Positions 25,315-34,257 of a stretch of DNA of 53,686 bases are shown here, in pieces. How positions within the stretch are numbered: position 1 is the first letter of the stretch; the number at the start of each line of letters is the position of its first letter. Under the pieces are notes generated by a model that had not been told where the DNA came from, ran no database searches, and worked only from the letters and a program-made list of their open reading frames with translations. Position numbers and translations under genes: made by a program. The stretch is from Flavobacteriales bacterium (GTDB lineage Bacteria; Bacteroidota; Bacteroidia; Flavobacteriales_D; Crocinitomicaceae): NCBI GenBank assembly GCA_013373595.1, contig JABXHO010000051.1:1-53686 (forward strand), in the 5' to 3' direction.

Positions 25315-26190
25315 CTAGTAACCGTATTTTTTCAATTTATTTTCAGACCCTCTCCAGTCTTTATCTACCTTTACAAAGGTTTCGAGAAACACTTTGCTGT
25401 CGATAAATTTTTCAATCTCTTTTCGAGATTCACTCCCCAGTCGCTTCAGCATTGTACCGCCTTTTCCGATGAGAATTCCTTTTTGTGAATCACGCTCCAC
25501 GATAATCAGCGCTCTAATTCGAGTGATATCTTCCTCTTCCTTGTATTCCTCAATTTCTACTTGACATGCATAAGGGATTTCCTTTTGAGTATGCATAAAG
25601 ATTTTTTCGCGAATAATTTCGGATACAAAAAAGCGCATCGGACGATCGGAAATTGCATCTTTTTCGAAGTAAGGAGGGTTCTCAGGAAGTGCATCTAGAA
25701 TGCAATCCCATACACTATCTACGTTGAATCCGTGAAGTGCGGAGATAGGGAAAACATTTGCTTTTGGAAGTCGACTTTGCCAGTATTCCAGCTTCTCTTT
25801 CACGTTTTGTTGATCGGAAAGGTCCATTTTATTGATTAGACAAAGTACAGGGATTTCCAGTTTTTGAATGCGTTCAAGGGTTTCCTTGTGGTTCATTTCC
25901 GTCTCCTTCGCATCTGTAATAAAGAGAAGGACATCAGCATCCTGAATAGAAGTGTTCACATAGCTCATCATACTGTCGTGGAGTTTGTATGCCGAGTTGA
26001 CAACCCCAGGAGTATCAGAAAAGACGATTTGCGAATCTTCGTTATTTACAATACCAAGGATACGATGACGTGTGGTTTGAGCTTTGTTAGTTACAATAGA
26101 TAACTTTTCACCCACCAAACGATTCATCAGTGTTGATTTCCCAACGTTTGGGCTTCCCACAATATTTACAAATCCAGACTTATGCGCCAT
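25315..26190 (-). CDS. era: GTPase Era
   Basis: Essential GTPase that binds the 3' end of 16S rRNA and guides 30S maturation. The 291-residue product has G1 GSPNVGKST (about 12-20), G3 DTPGVV, G4 NKMD, and a C-terminal KH domain with the KH loop GKGGTMLKRLGSESRKEIE (about 240-258) followed by a typical FVKVDKDWRGSE segment. Upstream is a TACCTTTG -7 promoter box, and der follows downstream, so the two are likely one transcript. Confidence 0.97.
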   Translation of the reverse strand: MAHKSGFVNIVGSPNVGKSTLMNRLVGEKLSIVTNKAQTTRHRILGIVNNEDSQIVFSDTPGVVNSAYKLHDSMMSYVNTSIQDADVLLFITDAKETEMNHKETLERIQKLEIPVLCLINKMDLSDQQNVKEKLEYWQSRLPKANVFPISALHGFNVDSVWDCILDALPENPPYFEKDAISDRPMRFFVSEIIREKIFMHTQKEIPYACQVEIEEYKEEEDITRIRALIIVERDSQKGILIGKGGTMLKRLGSESRKEIEKFIDSKVFLETFVKVDKDWRGSENKLKKYGY

Positions 26191-26207
26191 ATGTCGCTAA
26201 TTTCCTG

Positions 26208-26215
26208 CAAAGGTA
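26208..26215 (-). promoter_or_regulatory. -7 promoter element (TACCTTTG) of era-der
   Basis: Exact TAnnTTTG on the minus strand 17 bp before the era start codon. No clear -33 box at the right distance. Confidence 0.4.
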
Positions 26216-26295
26216 ACTCTTTATTCGCAGTTCTTCATCATGAAGTTTGAGGATAGCTTGAATGTCTATCATTCCACTTACTGAAGGATAAACTC

Positions 26296-26333
26296 AAAAA
26301 GAGAAGAACCCTCGGAGCAAGTCTGAGGGTTCT
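26296..26333 (-). terminator. Rho-independent terminator of the basic secreted protein gene
   Basis: AGAACCCTC (26305-26313) pairs perfectly with GAGGGTTCT (26325-26333); on the minus strand the stem is followed by CTCTTTTTGAG. It lies 23 bp past the stop codon. Confidence 0.8.
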
Positions 26334-26355
26334 CGTAGGTTGATAGGTGATTTTT

Positions 26356-27267
26356 TTAATGTCTTCCTCTGCTAGATTTTGTGTTTCTAGGCTTCGTTTT
26401 CCCTCCCGTTCCACCTGGTCGTTTTCGATGATTATTCTCGGTTTGAGTGGACTTTTTTTGTGTCTCAACCTTTGTACTTGAAGTAGGATTGGCAGAGTTT
26501 TTAACTGTGGTCTGTTTTTTCACAACTGCTCCATTACTGGTTTGCGTTACACCTGTTTTTGTGGATTTTATGCTAATCGTTTTGGAACTCTTGAGAAAAT
26601 AGGGGGAGTGTACGCGATGTGAATAATAGTATCTGTGTGCTCGGTGACATCTTCTTACGGTAGCACGGCGATAAGATGAACGGTGATACCGAACCACGCG
26701 GGGATGATAGATGGCCCAACTTACGCGTTTCCACGGTCTGTACCATGTTGGATAGTATCCCAATCGATAGGGGGAGCGCCATGTAACATAACGTCTTCCG
26801 TAAATGTGTTTTACGGGTCTCCATGTGTTGACGTTTACAATTATATTTGAGTTCTTTTCATCGGCTGGTTCAATCATATATTCTTCGCCATACAGTTCTG
26901 AATCGCCAATGACTTGTAGATTTACTTTGTCTTCTTCTACTTCTTCCATTTCTATAACGGCCACATCTTGAGACTCTGTTTCGGTTACTGGAACTTGCAA
27001 TGCGAGTGAGTGGGCGTTGCTATCAGCATAATCAACTACACGGATGTAATCGACTTCACCGTCTTGGTTTAAATCTAAATTATTTACTCCATTGGACTCG
27101 GTATTCAGTTTCTTTTCGAAATCTTCAACATCCTTTGACTCTTTGAATAGTTCCAATACGCCATTGAGATCGAGGTTGTCGCCTTCCATTCCGGTGGAGT
27201 CAATATCTTGCGCGAAGGAATAGGTCCCAAGTCCTAAGAGGAAAAGTAGGCAAATGATATTTTTCAT
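26356..27267 (-). CDS. Secreted protein with acidic EF-hand-like N-half and very basic Tyr/Arg/His-rich C-half
   Basis: A 303-residue exported protein (signal peptide ending SFAQ, about 19). The N-terminal half is acidic and holds a calcium-loop-like DLNQDGEVDYIRVVDY (about 65-80) and a conserved QVPVTETESQDVAVIE region seen in Bacteroidota proteins of this kind. Residues 155-240 switch to a Tyr/Trp/Arg/His-rich segment (RSPYRLGYYPTWYRPW and similar), and the last 65 residues are Ser/Thr/Lys-rich and basic with repeated KTT/KTQKK motifs. The split charge suggests binding to a nucleic acid, cell wall or anionic surface. Function unknown. It has its own terminator and is followed by era. Confidence 0.7.
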   Translation of the reverse strand: MKNIICLLFLLGLGTYSFAQDIDSTGMEGDNLDLNGVLELFKESKDVEDFEKKLNTESNGVNNLDLNQDGEVDYIRVVDYADSNAHSLALQVPVTETESQDVAVIEMEEVEEDKVNLQVIGDSELYGEEYMIEPADEKNSNIIVNVNTWRPVKHIYGRRYVTWRSPYRLGYYPTWYRPWKRVSWAIYHPRVVRYHRSSYRRATVRRCHRAHRYYYSHRVHSPYFLKSSKTISIKSTKTGVTQTSNGAVVKKQTTVKNSANPTSSTKVETQKKSTQTENNHRKRPGGTGGKTKPRNTKSSRGRH

Positions 27268-27373
27268 GGTATTGATTTTGAAGTGTACGGATATTGGACA
27301 GGTGACAGTTGAAAGGGTTTAATTGCGGGGTGTATTAGATTGAATTTTCGTGCGAATTTCGATGGTTCGTCAC

Positions 27374-27393
27374 CATTTCCTAGGATTTGGCAA
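27374..27393 (+). repeat. Dispersed 20-bp repeat, copy 8
   Basis: Exact consensus CATTTCCTAGGATTTGGCAA. Confidence 0.85.
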
Positions 27394-27512
27394 GCTTTGC
27401 TCATATGACGTAATAAACCCGATAAATTCGGTTGCGGCTTAACTTCCAGATAGGGTAAAGTTTTTTGTCTCTCAGCAATTTTAAGTTGATTTTTGGGATT
27501 TGGAATTACGGT

Positions 27513-27532
27513 TTGCCAAATCCTAGGAAATG
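27513..27532 (-). repeat. Dispersed 20-bp repeat, copy 9
   Basis: Exact consensus on the minus strand; inverted partner of copy 8. Confidence 0.85.
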
Positions 27533-27570
27533 GACATAAATTAAACAAATCTCCATCAAATCAATAAGCC

Positions 27571-28083
27571 TCACCCTTCATTCTTATCAAGAAGACCCAC
27601 TCCTTCTTCATACCTTTTTATCTCTGGGGTCAATGTCAAAACACCAACGACCACAGTAAATAATTCAATAACGATGAACCAGGTTGATCTTTCCTTGAAG
27701 AACGTTTTCACTAGCCTCGTTAAGAAAACGGTGAGCGCGATATGATTGAACAATTGCAAGAACTCAATAATCCAGTAGTATAAGTTGTCAACAGATAGGT
27801 TCCAGAAATAAAGCCAATCCGCAAACTCAAGGCCAACGCCGAAAAAGAGAAGCGTATAAATCAAATTGATTTGTTCGAAATCGGAAACTTTTGATTTAAA
27901 GTAATCCACAATTGAAAAGAGCCACAGGAGTATAACAATCGTCCGAATGATTTTTAAGTAATCGAAATATTCCGAGGAGGTAAGATGTTGCTCAGAAAAT
28001 ATTTGAGCTCCAATGATGAATAAAGGAGCAAGGACAAAAACAGCGAAAATACCTGTTGGAACCTTAAGGACGAGTTGTTTCAT
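27571..28083 (-). CDS. Four-helix membrane protein of unknown function
   Basis: A 170-residue protein with four or five hydrophobic segments (about 8-30, 42-62, 72-92, 104-124 and 135-152), otherwise short charged loops, and an acidic C terminus (KNEG). I do not recognise it and see no motif beyond Bacteroidota-style membrane topology. It lies between an inverted repeat pair and the oligopeptidase gene, in the same direction as the latter, with a 142-bp gap, so co-transcription is possible. Confidence 0.6.
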   Translation of the reverse strand: MKQLVLKVPTGIFAVFVLAPLFIIGAQIFSEQHLTSSEYFDYLKIIRTIVILLWLFSIVDYFKSKVSDFEQINLIYTLLFFGVGLEFADWLYFWNLSVDNLYYWIIEFLQLFNHIALTVFLTRLVKTFFKERSTWFIVIELFTVVVGVLTLTPEIKRYEEGVGLLDKNEG

Positions 28084-28225
28084 TCAATTGTTTTTTAACT
28101 CAGTAAGAGAGTAGCTTCTTCAATACGCGGCTCTTGGGTGACGAAATTTTCTAGTAAGAAAACACGAAGCCGCTCAAAAGAACGGCCGCGTTCAACATTT
28201 TTTAGACAATGTCGATGTATGCATT

Positions 28226-30370
28226 TTACTGCTTAATTCCTTCCAATTGAAGCATGAACGCATAAACCATGGCAGTCTCCTTATAACGTTTAAATCTACC
28301 AGAGGCACCACCGTGACCAACATCCATATTGCAATACATCATTAATTGGTTGTCATCCGTTTTTAAATCGCGAAGTTTTGCAATCCATTTGGCGGGCTCC
28401 CAATACTGAACTTGACTGTCCCAATAACCCGTTGTGATCAATATATTCGGATAGTCCTTGGCTTCAATATTATCGTAAGGAGAATACGATTTCATGTAAT
28501 CGTAGTACACCTTGTCTTTTGGATTTCCCCATTCGTCAAACTCACCAGTAGTCAACGGAATAGATTCATCAAGCATTGTCGATACAACATCCACAAATGG
28601 AACTTGTGCGATGATACCATTCCATAAATTAGGCTCCATGTTGGTGACAGCCCCCATGAGCAAACCACCTGCACTTCCACCTTGCGCATACAGATGTTCC
28701 GATGAGGTATAGTTGTTTTCTACGAGGTATTTACCACAATCGATGAAATCGTAGAACGTATTTTTCTTCTTCAACAACTTACCGTCTTCGTACCAATCTC
28801 TTCCCATTTCTTGTCCTCCACGAATATGGGCAATTGCGAAAGCAAAGCCACGGTCGAGAAGACTTAAGCGAATTGAGCTGAATGACGGGTCCATGGAATA
28901 TCCATAAGAACCATAGGCATAGAGAAGAAGCGGAGCGTTTCCGTCTCGTTTGAATCCTTTTCGATAAACAATGGATACAGGCACTTTAACACCGTCTCGT
29001 GCAGTTACCATGATCCGTTCCGATGTGTAGTTTTCAGGAGAGAATTTTCCTCCGAGAACAGCTTGTTGCTTTAGAAGGTCCGTTTGCATCGTATTCATGT
29101 TGTAGTCGTACGTGCTTTGAGGAGTGGTAAGCGATGTATATCCAAAACGAAGAATATCCGTTTCAAATTCAGGATTATACGAAGTATAAGCTGTGTAGGT
29201 AGGATCATCAAACTTGATGTAATGCTCCGTATAGTCACTCCATTTAATCACGCGCAACTCAATGAGTCCGTTTTTTCGCTCGGTTATAACGAGGTGGTCT
29301 CGGAAGATATCGATGTCTTCGAGGTATACATCTTCTCGGTGTGCGATTACCTCCGACCAGTTTGATTTCTCTGTTTGGTCGATTGGTGTTTTCATCAAGC
29401 GGAAATTCTTCGCGTCGAGATTTGTAGTGATGTAAAAATAATCTGCGTAATGATCAACGGAGTATTCCAAGTTGCGTTCTCTTGGTTGTATAACTTTCCA
29501 TTGGCCATCTGGAGTGTCCGCATCCAAGAAGCGGTATTCGGTGGAAAGTGTTTGATAACTCGAAATCATTAAAAATTTGCGAGATTTTGTTTTGTAAACG
29601 CTACACTCAAAAGTTTCATCGGTTTCTTCGTATACGAGAATATCGTCTTCTACAGGTGTTCCTAAGATGTGCTTGTAAATTTGATAAGATCGAAGGGTAA
29701 TCGGATCTTGTTTCGTGTAGAATATGGTTTTGTTATCATTTGCCCATGTCATCCCACCTGTGGTATTCTTGATTTCATCGGGATATATTTCTCCCGTTGC
29801 AAGGTTCTTTATGTGAATGGTGTATTGTCTTCGAGATACCAAGTCAACACTGTAAGCAAGAAGTTCGTTGTTTTCACTAACGCTTTGTCCGCCTACGGCA
29901 AAATAACTCTCACCTTTGGCCATTTCAGGCATGTTTAAGAGCACTTCTTCCGTGGCAGATTGATCTCCTTTTTTTCGACAGTAAAGCGGATAGTCTTGCC
30001 CCTCTTCGAATCGAGTGTAGTAAAGATACCCGTTGATTTTTACTGGCACCGACTGATCATCTTGTTTAATGCGCCCAACAATTTCTTCGTACAGCGATTC
30101 TTGCAACTCCTCAGTTGGCTTCATCACTTGTTTGAGGTATTCATTTTCCGCATTTAAGTAATCGAGAACATCTTGGGTTTGAGCGTCTGGCGTTTCTGCT
30201 TCTTTTTGCTCATCGCTTAGACGCATCCAAAAGTAATTGTCGATGCGGGTGTCCTCGTGTATGGTTAGCTTCTTTTCAATTTTTTTGGCTTGAGGTGCTT
30301 GTAACATGTCTTTTTTTGTCGAACAGGCCGCGAGGGTAATCACGGTCATTGAGTAAATGATTCCTTTCAT
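28226..30370 (-). CDS. ptrB: Oligopeptidase B-like S9 family peptidase, lipoprotein
   Basis: A 714-residue prolyl-oligopeptidase-family serine peptidase, closest to oligopeptidase B, which cleaves short peptides after Lys/Arg. N-terminal lipoprotein signal (MTVITLAAC, lipobox Cys near 16) places it in the periplasm or on the surface. The family start HEDTRIDNYFWMRL (about 38-51), the seven-bladed propeller (about 80-430) and the C-terminal hydrolase domain are present. Catalytic Ser lies in GGSAGGLLMGA (about 566), the Asp in WDSQVQYWEPAKW, and the His in MDVGHGGASGRF near the C terminus. Length and motifs fit PtrB well, including YYTRFEEGQDYPLYCRKK. Substrate range is inferred from the family. 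Confidence 0.93.
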   Translation of the reverse strand: MKGIIYSMTVITLAACSTKKDMLQAPQAKKIEKKLTIHEDTRIDNYFWMRLSDEQKEAETPDAQTQDVLDYLNAENEYLKQVMKPTEELQESLYEEIVGRIKQDDQSVPVKINGYLYYTRFEEGQDYPLYCRKKGDQSATEEVLLNMPEMAKGESYFAVGGQSVSENNELLAYSVDLVSRRQYTIHIKNLATGEIYPDEIKNTTGGMTWANDNKTIFYTKQDPITLRSYQIYKHILGTPVEDDILVYEETDETFECSVYKTKSRKFLMISSYQTLSTEYRFLDADTPDGQWKVIQPRERNLEYSVDHYADYFYITTNLDAKNFRLMKTPIDQTEKSNWSEVIAHREDVYLEDIDIFRDHLVITERKNGLIELRVIKWSDYTEHYIKFDDPTYTAYTSYNPEFETDILRFGYTSLTTPQSTYDYNMNTMQTDLLKQQAVLGGKFSPENYTSERIMVTARDGVKVPVSIVYRKGFKRDGNAPLLLYAYGSYGYSMDPSFSSIRLSLLDRGFAFAIAHIRGGQEMGRDWYEDGKLLKKKNTFYDFIDCGKYLVENNYTSSEHLYAQGGSAGGLLMGAVTNMEPNLWNGIIAQVPFVDVVSTMLDESIPLTTGEFDEWGNPKDKVYYDYMKSYSPYDNIEAKDYPNILITTGYWDSQVQYWEPAKWIAKLRDLKTDDNQLMMYCNMDVGHGGASGRFKRYKETAMVYAFMLQLEGIKQ

Positions 30371-30676
30371 GGTTTGATGCTAATGCGGAAAAGTAGTAAA
30401 ATGTGCTTAGATATGGTGTTTGCTTCAGAATATTATTCTCAGGTTTGACATTTTTTTGTAATTTAGCTAATATGTTAGGTTAAACACTGCGAAAGTGCTC
30501 ATTTCGAAACGATTAATTATCCAAACTCCCATGGATTGTATGACTTATATTTTATAGGTCGATCTGCTTTCCATTTACACAATTACATTGGAAGTTTCTC
30601 GTTTGCAGCATATAGCTCGTGACGTGTGTATCGTCGTAGTGTTAGAATATTACTACTCCCAATTACTTTACTTAAG
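30371..30676. other. Intergenic region between divergent oligopeptidase and LytTR genes
   Basis: AT-rich and presumably holds promoters for both genes, but no exact TAnnTTTG with a matching -33 box was found on either strand. No small gene or hairpin is convincing. Confidence 0.4.
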
Positions 30677-30970
30677 ATGAGCAAACAACTAGAAATTACG
30701 TATCGCGGAACCTCGCAACTTTTGGATGTTAAGGATATTTTATACATCAAATCAGATAATGTGTATGTTGAGATTTTTACAACAGAGAAAAGACACATTC
30801 AACGAAAGTTTCTTGGAGAAATAGCCAGTGAATTACCCTCGAACTTTGTTCGTGTACATCGTTCATACCTCGTAAACATGGATTTCGTGTCCGAAGTGAA
30901 ACGAAGCTATATCCTTGTGGGTGATCATAAAATTCCAGTATCCCGAAAATTCAAATTGGAAAAGGCATAA
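30677..30970 (+). CDS. Stand-alone LytTR-type DNA-binding protein
   Basis: A 97-residue protein that is essentially one LytTR domain (about 5-95): the strand motifs DILYIKSDNVYVEIFTTEKR, the helix-turn FLGEIASELPSNFVRVHRSYLVN and the recognition strands at the C terminus are present. LytTR proteins bind direct repeats about 10 bp apart and usually come fused to a receiver domain; here there is none, so activity is probably set by expression, phosphorylation of a partner, or a membrane/LytTR-interacting protein. I start it at 30677 (MSKQLEITYRG) rather than an earlier ATG at 30626, which would add a non-conserved extension. It precedes a T9SS-secreted PKD gene on the same strand. Confidence 0.85.
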   Translation: MSKQLEITYRGTSQLLDVKDILYIKSDNVYVEIFTTEKRHIQRKFLGEIASELPSNFVRVHRSYLVNMDFVSEVKRSYILVGDHKIPVSRKFKLEKA

Positions 30971-31110
30971 GCCTTTAATTACATTTTTGTAGTACTCTGA
31001 AGAAGATTGCTGCGCAGTAAAATTTACCTTTTTTCAAAAAAAAATGATCCTCGTTGGTTAGGTTCTGTTTAAGTGTTGACACTAACGGTCAAATAACTTA
31101 AACAATAATC

Positions 31111-32529
31111 ATGAAAAAAAGAGTTTTACTAGCAATGCTGTTGTTTGCCTCTATAGGAACTGCATCAGCACAAAGTCAATCACAATGTTTTGGTCCGAAT
31201 GAAGCCGTGAATGGTGATTTTCAGTCCTACACGGGAACTGTAACTGGGTCCAATACATGGATTAACAACAATTTGGATAACTGGACTGTCTCCCACGGGA
31301 CGCCATCCCCTTCTGGAAATTTAGCAATGTGGATGTGGTCGTACAACGGTGGAGGAGAAGGTGTGTTCATGAATCACACATTTAACGCTGGACAAACATA
31401 CCGATTAACGTATACAATCAATAAATCAACAGATGCGAATCCGTCATCTACCTTTCTTGTAGATCTTACAAATGGTTTGCAAGGAAGCTCGAGTACGTCG
31501 CTTCCATCTCCAAGTTCACAGTTCGCAGTGTCGAATCAAGGCTGGAATAATCCTGGAACAACACTAACCATTACGGAGGTGTTTACCGTTCCAGCAGGAC
31601 AGAATTTTTCGCAATTATGGTTCCGACCTTACTTGGCGGGTCAACCAAACCCAAACCAGGCAGCGGTTGTTTTAGACAATGTCACAATCGAACAAATGAT
31701 TGCGTGTCCGTGTGATGTGAATGCTGCGTTTGAATATCAAGAAGCAAGCTGCGCGATGGAGTTCTTTAATGCTGCCATTGCGGGTTCTGACCCTTCAAAT
31801 CAAATTCTTGGATATTCATGGGATTTCGGTGATGGAACAACGAGCACAGAGGAAAATCCAACGCACAATTATGCAGCTCCAGGTATTTACGATGTGTGTC
31901 TGACAACGTGGGCTGGATCTGGAACGGATTGCTGTACTGATATGATGTGTCAAACGATTGTTGTTTCGGATAGTTGTACGCCATGTGATTTCATCGAAGC
32001 AAATGCGCAGGCAGCGGTGGCGGTTACTCCGGGTACGTCAGAATGTGTGTTTACTGCGTCAGGTGTGGATAACGATTTTCCTGGAGCAACAGGGTATCAC
32101 TGGGATTTCGGTGACGGAAGTTTCGGTTCGGGAAAAGTGGCTGAGCATACGTATGCGACAATGGGAGCGTATGTAGCCTGTTTGACGGTTTACTATCAAG
32201 ATCCACAGTCTGGAGATTGCTGTAGCTACCAAGTGTGTATTGATGTACCTGCAGGTTCAGTGAGTGTTGACCCAACGGAGTTGAATCTTGGATCGATTGA
32301 TTTGTACCCAAACCCTTCTTCTGGAGTGTTCAATGTTAAAATCAAAAAAGACCAAGTTGAGAATGTTGAGGTTTACACCTTGGGAGGACAACTTGTGAAT
32401 GAAGTGAGTATCGAGAAAGGAAACAAGTCGACGACTATTAATGTGTCAAACTGTGCTCCGGGAATGTACATGGTAATGATTAAGAGTAAATCAGGTCACT
32501 TTTACTCGAAGAAATTGATTATCGAATAG
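31111..32529 (+). CDS. PKD-domain secreted protein with T9SS C-terminal sorting signal
   Basis: A 472-residue protein secreted by the type IX system and probably attached to the surface. Signal peptide (1-20, ending ASAQ), a carbohydrate-binding-like beta domain (about 27-195), two PKD domains (about 205-295 and 305-385; each has the GYSWDFGDG/GYHWDFGDG turn and the H-x-Y motif), and a typical T9SS type A sorting domain (about 395-472: DLYPNPSSGVFNVKI, then GGQLVNEV, and the conserved YSKKLIIE end). PKD and Cys-rich segments suggest adhesion or polymer binding. It has a good terminator just past the stop. Confidence 0.9.
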   Translation: MKKRVLLAMLLFASIGTASAQSQSQCFGPNEAVNGDFQSYTGTVTGSNTWINNNLDNWTVSHGTPSPSGNLAMWMWSYNGGGEGVFMNHTFNAGQTYRLTYTINKSTDANPSSTFLVDLTNGLQGSSSTSLPSPSSQFAVSNQGWNNPGTTLTITEVFTVPAGQNFSQLWFRPYLAGQPNPNQAAVVLDNVTIEQMIACPCDVNAAFEYQEASCAMEFFNAAIAGSDPSNQILGYSWDFGDGTTSTEENPTHNYAAPGIYDVCLTTWAGSGTDCCTDMMCQTIVVSDSCTPCDFIEANAQAAVAVTPGTSECVFTASGVDNDFPGATGYHWDFGDGSFGSGKVAEHTYATMGAYVACLTVYYQDPQSGDCCSYQVCIDVPAGSVSVDPTELNLGSIDLYPNPSSGVFNVKIKKDQVENVEVYTLGGQLVNEVSIEKGNKSTTINVSNCAPGMYMVMIKSKSGHFYSKKLIIE

Positions 32530-32557
32530 TTAATTGGTTACTAGCTATTCGTTGAAG

Positions 32558-32586
32558 GGGTTCCGAGTTATTCGGAGCCCTTTTTT
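32558..32586 (+). terminator. Rho-independent terminator of the PKD gene
   Basis: GGGTTCCGA pairs with TCGGAGCCC (one T-G pair) around a 5-nt loop and is followed by six T residues. Confidence 0.85.
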
Positions 32587-32817
32587 GTTGTGTCTGATTC
32601 CTAAGGTCGTATGAGTTTAGAGATGCGTTGGAAGAGGTTTCAAGGAAAGCGTGGGTATGATACTATGTGTTTAGCGTGGTTAATTACAGAAGATTAACGA
32701 GCTGCGATTCTTTCTATTTCTTCGGCTCTGTTTTGTTTATTATGGCGGAGGCAGACAAACGATTCTAATGAATCAAAATGGACTTGAACAGACGTTAAAA
32801 CGATAATTATTAGACAC

Positions 32818-32849
32818 AAAAAAAGGCTGGTCAAAACGATCAGCCTTTT
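32818..32849 (-). terminator. Rho-independent terminator of the tssB-tssC operon
   Basis: On the minus strand AAAAGGCTG and CAGCC form a stem with an A/C mismatch and the transcript continues in a run of seven T; it begins about 20 bp past the tssC stop. Confidence 0.8.
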
Positions 32850-32868
32850 CTCTATATCTGAGTGTGTA

Positions 32869-34233
32869 TTACTCTTGTTTGTATTCACTGTGCCATACAG
32901 CATCCTCTGGTCCGTCACCTTTGTGACCATCCAATTGGATTACGAAACTCTTCGCTGGGAAGTATGGAGTGATGTGGATATCCAAAAGAACGCGATCTTT
33001 TTGGTTTGGATCTTGCTCAATTTTCATCACTTTAAACTTCTCAATCAAACTTGAAGGACCTTGGATTCCGTCCAAGAACTTCACGATTTGACTACGAAGG
33101 TCTGCCTCTGTACGAGTTGTCCAGTTTTCGAATGCTCTTCTGTTCAAGAAATCGAACAATACCTTAGTAATGTGATCGAATACACGAACAACAGAATACG
33201 TTTGAAGTCCAAGGTTATCTCCGTTAAACAATGTTTTAGCAGAGAATGCCATTACTTTACTGTATTCATTTACCATTGGTACAAGTCCAGCTCCTTCCAA
33301 TTCAGAGATTTCACTCTTCTTAAGGTCGAAACGAACATTTTCAACTTCGTTGATACCACCAAACTTCTTACCAGCAACAACTTGTGACATCAATGTTCCG
33401 TAAATCTTTCCAGCCAATGCTGATGATGGTGGAACGTAAAGGTTGTCTTCTTCTCCTGAAACTTCATCTCTCTTACGTCCAAGCAACCAGTTACAAGTCA
33501 TCAATGTGTTTGATTTCCAAACATCACCTCCTGTATGGTTTGCATTTACGAAGATGTCCAATACGTCATCTGGAGATTCCAAATCTTGGAAGTCTGTTAC
33601 CAAAGCTGCTTTGTTATCGTAAGCGATTTTCGACCACTTATCCAAGACAGCATTTGATCCAAGGTAACCAGGAACGTTCAAAATTCCGTAGTTGTTACGC
33701 AAATCCAAACGGTCGAAGTTTTGCTTCAATTCGTTTGATACGTAATCAATAAATAATGGGTTGTCAAGGTCACGCAATTGCTCCATATCTGCATTCAGAA
33801 TGGTAATGTTTTTCACCTTGTCTTCTTCCGTATTTTTGTAGAAGTGTGCCACTGAACGGTAAGAACGCTCCAAATCTTTTGTTGCGTCAAGAACCGTTTT
33901 CATATTTGCATTAAGTACTTCGTCTGCTTTTTGTGATTTCTCAACAGCGATATCGCGAAGTCCTTCTACATCTTTTCCAGATTTCAATAATTCGATCCAA
34001 ATGTTCAAACGATTGGCAAGAACATCTCTTTCAGAGTCCCACTGAGCATCTTTCAAGAAAATGTTTCTTCTTGCTTTTCTCTTTGGGTTCAAGTTTGAGA
34101 ATCCATCAATGATATTTTCCAAGAATGAAAATCCACCGTATTCCGCTAAGACGTCTATCGCAGATCCTGCTACCGCTGCTCCGGACGATTGACTAGCAAC
34201 TTCTTTTTTTCCAGCTTGTGTTTTTTCAGCCAT
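32869..34233 (-). CDS. tssC: T6SSiii sheath large subunit TssC
   Basis: A 454-residue cytoplasmic protein that polymerises with TssB into the contractile sheath of the type VI system. The N-terminal part is a low-complexity tail, followed by the TssC core: the segment NLNPKRKARRNIFLKD (about 48-63), DNPLFIDYVSNELKQNFDRLDL, and the C-terminal sheath domain with DHITKVLFDFLNRRAFENWTT and SFVIQLDGH ends. It lies downstream of tssB in a two-gene leftward operon diverging from the rest of the cluster. Length is normal. Confidence 0.95.
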   Translation of the reverse strand: MAEKTQAGKKEVASQSSGAAVAGSAIDVLAEYGGFSFLENIIDGFSNLNPKRKARRNIFLKDAQWDSERDVLANRLNIWIELLKSGKDVEGLRDIAVEKSQKADEVLNANMKTVLDATKDLERSYRSVAHFYKNTEEDKVKNITILNADMEQLRDLDNPLFIDYVSNELKQNFDRLDLRNNYGILNVPGYLGSNAVLDKWSKIAYDNKAALVTDFQDLESPDDVLDIFVNANHTGGDVWKSNTLMTCNWLLGRKRDEVSGEEDNLYVPPSSALAGKIYGTLMSQVVAGKKFGGINEVENVRFDLKKSEISELEGAGLVPMVNEYSKVMAFSAKTLFNGDNLGLQTYSVVRVFDHITKVLFDFLNRRAFENWTTRTEADLRSQIVKFLDGIQGPSSLIEKFKVMKIEQDPNQKDRVLLDIHITPYFPAKSFVIQLDGHKGDGPEDAVWHSEYKQE

Positions 34234-34257
34234 AATAATTTCGTGTTTCTAGGTTAG

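Larger units (their letters stand above)
27268..27570. other. Intergenic region with an inverted pair of the 20-bp repeat
   Basis: No gene supported. It contains copies 8 and 9 of the dispersed repeat as an inverted pair enclosing 119 bp, a possible small non-coding unit. Confidence 0.6.
32530..32868. other. Intergenic region between two convergent genes with a terminator for each
   Basis: Carries a rightward terminator (32558-32586) and a leftward one (32818-32849). In between, 230 bp show no gene I can support; a minus-strand reading frame there is short and has no start context. Confidence 0.6.

Noticed and set aside
1-27532. The repeats as a CRISPR array
   Set aside because: Spacing is irregular (from tens of bp to many kb), orientation varies, and there are no cas genes.
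32694-32930. A minus-strand reading frame between tssC and the PKD gene
   Set aside because: It overlaps the tssC terminator and has no start context or recognisable domain.
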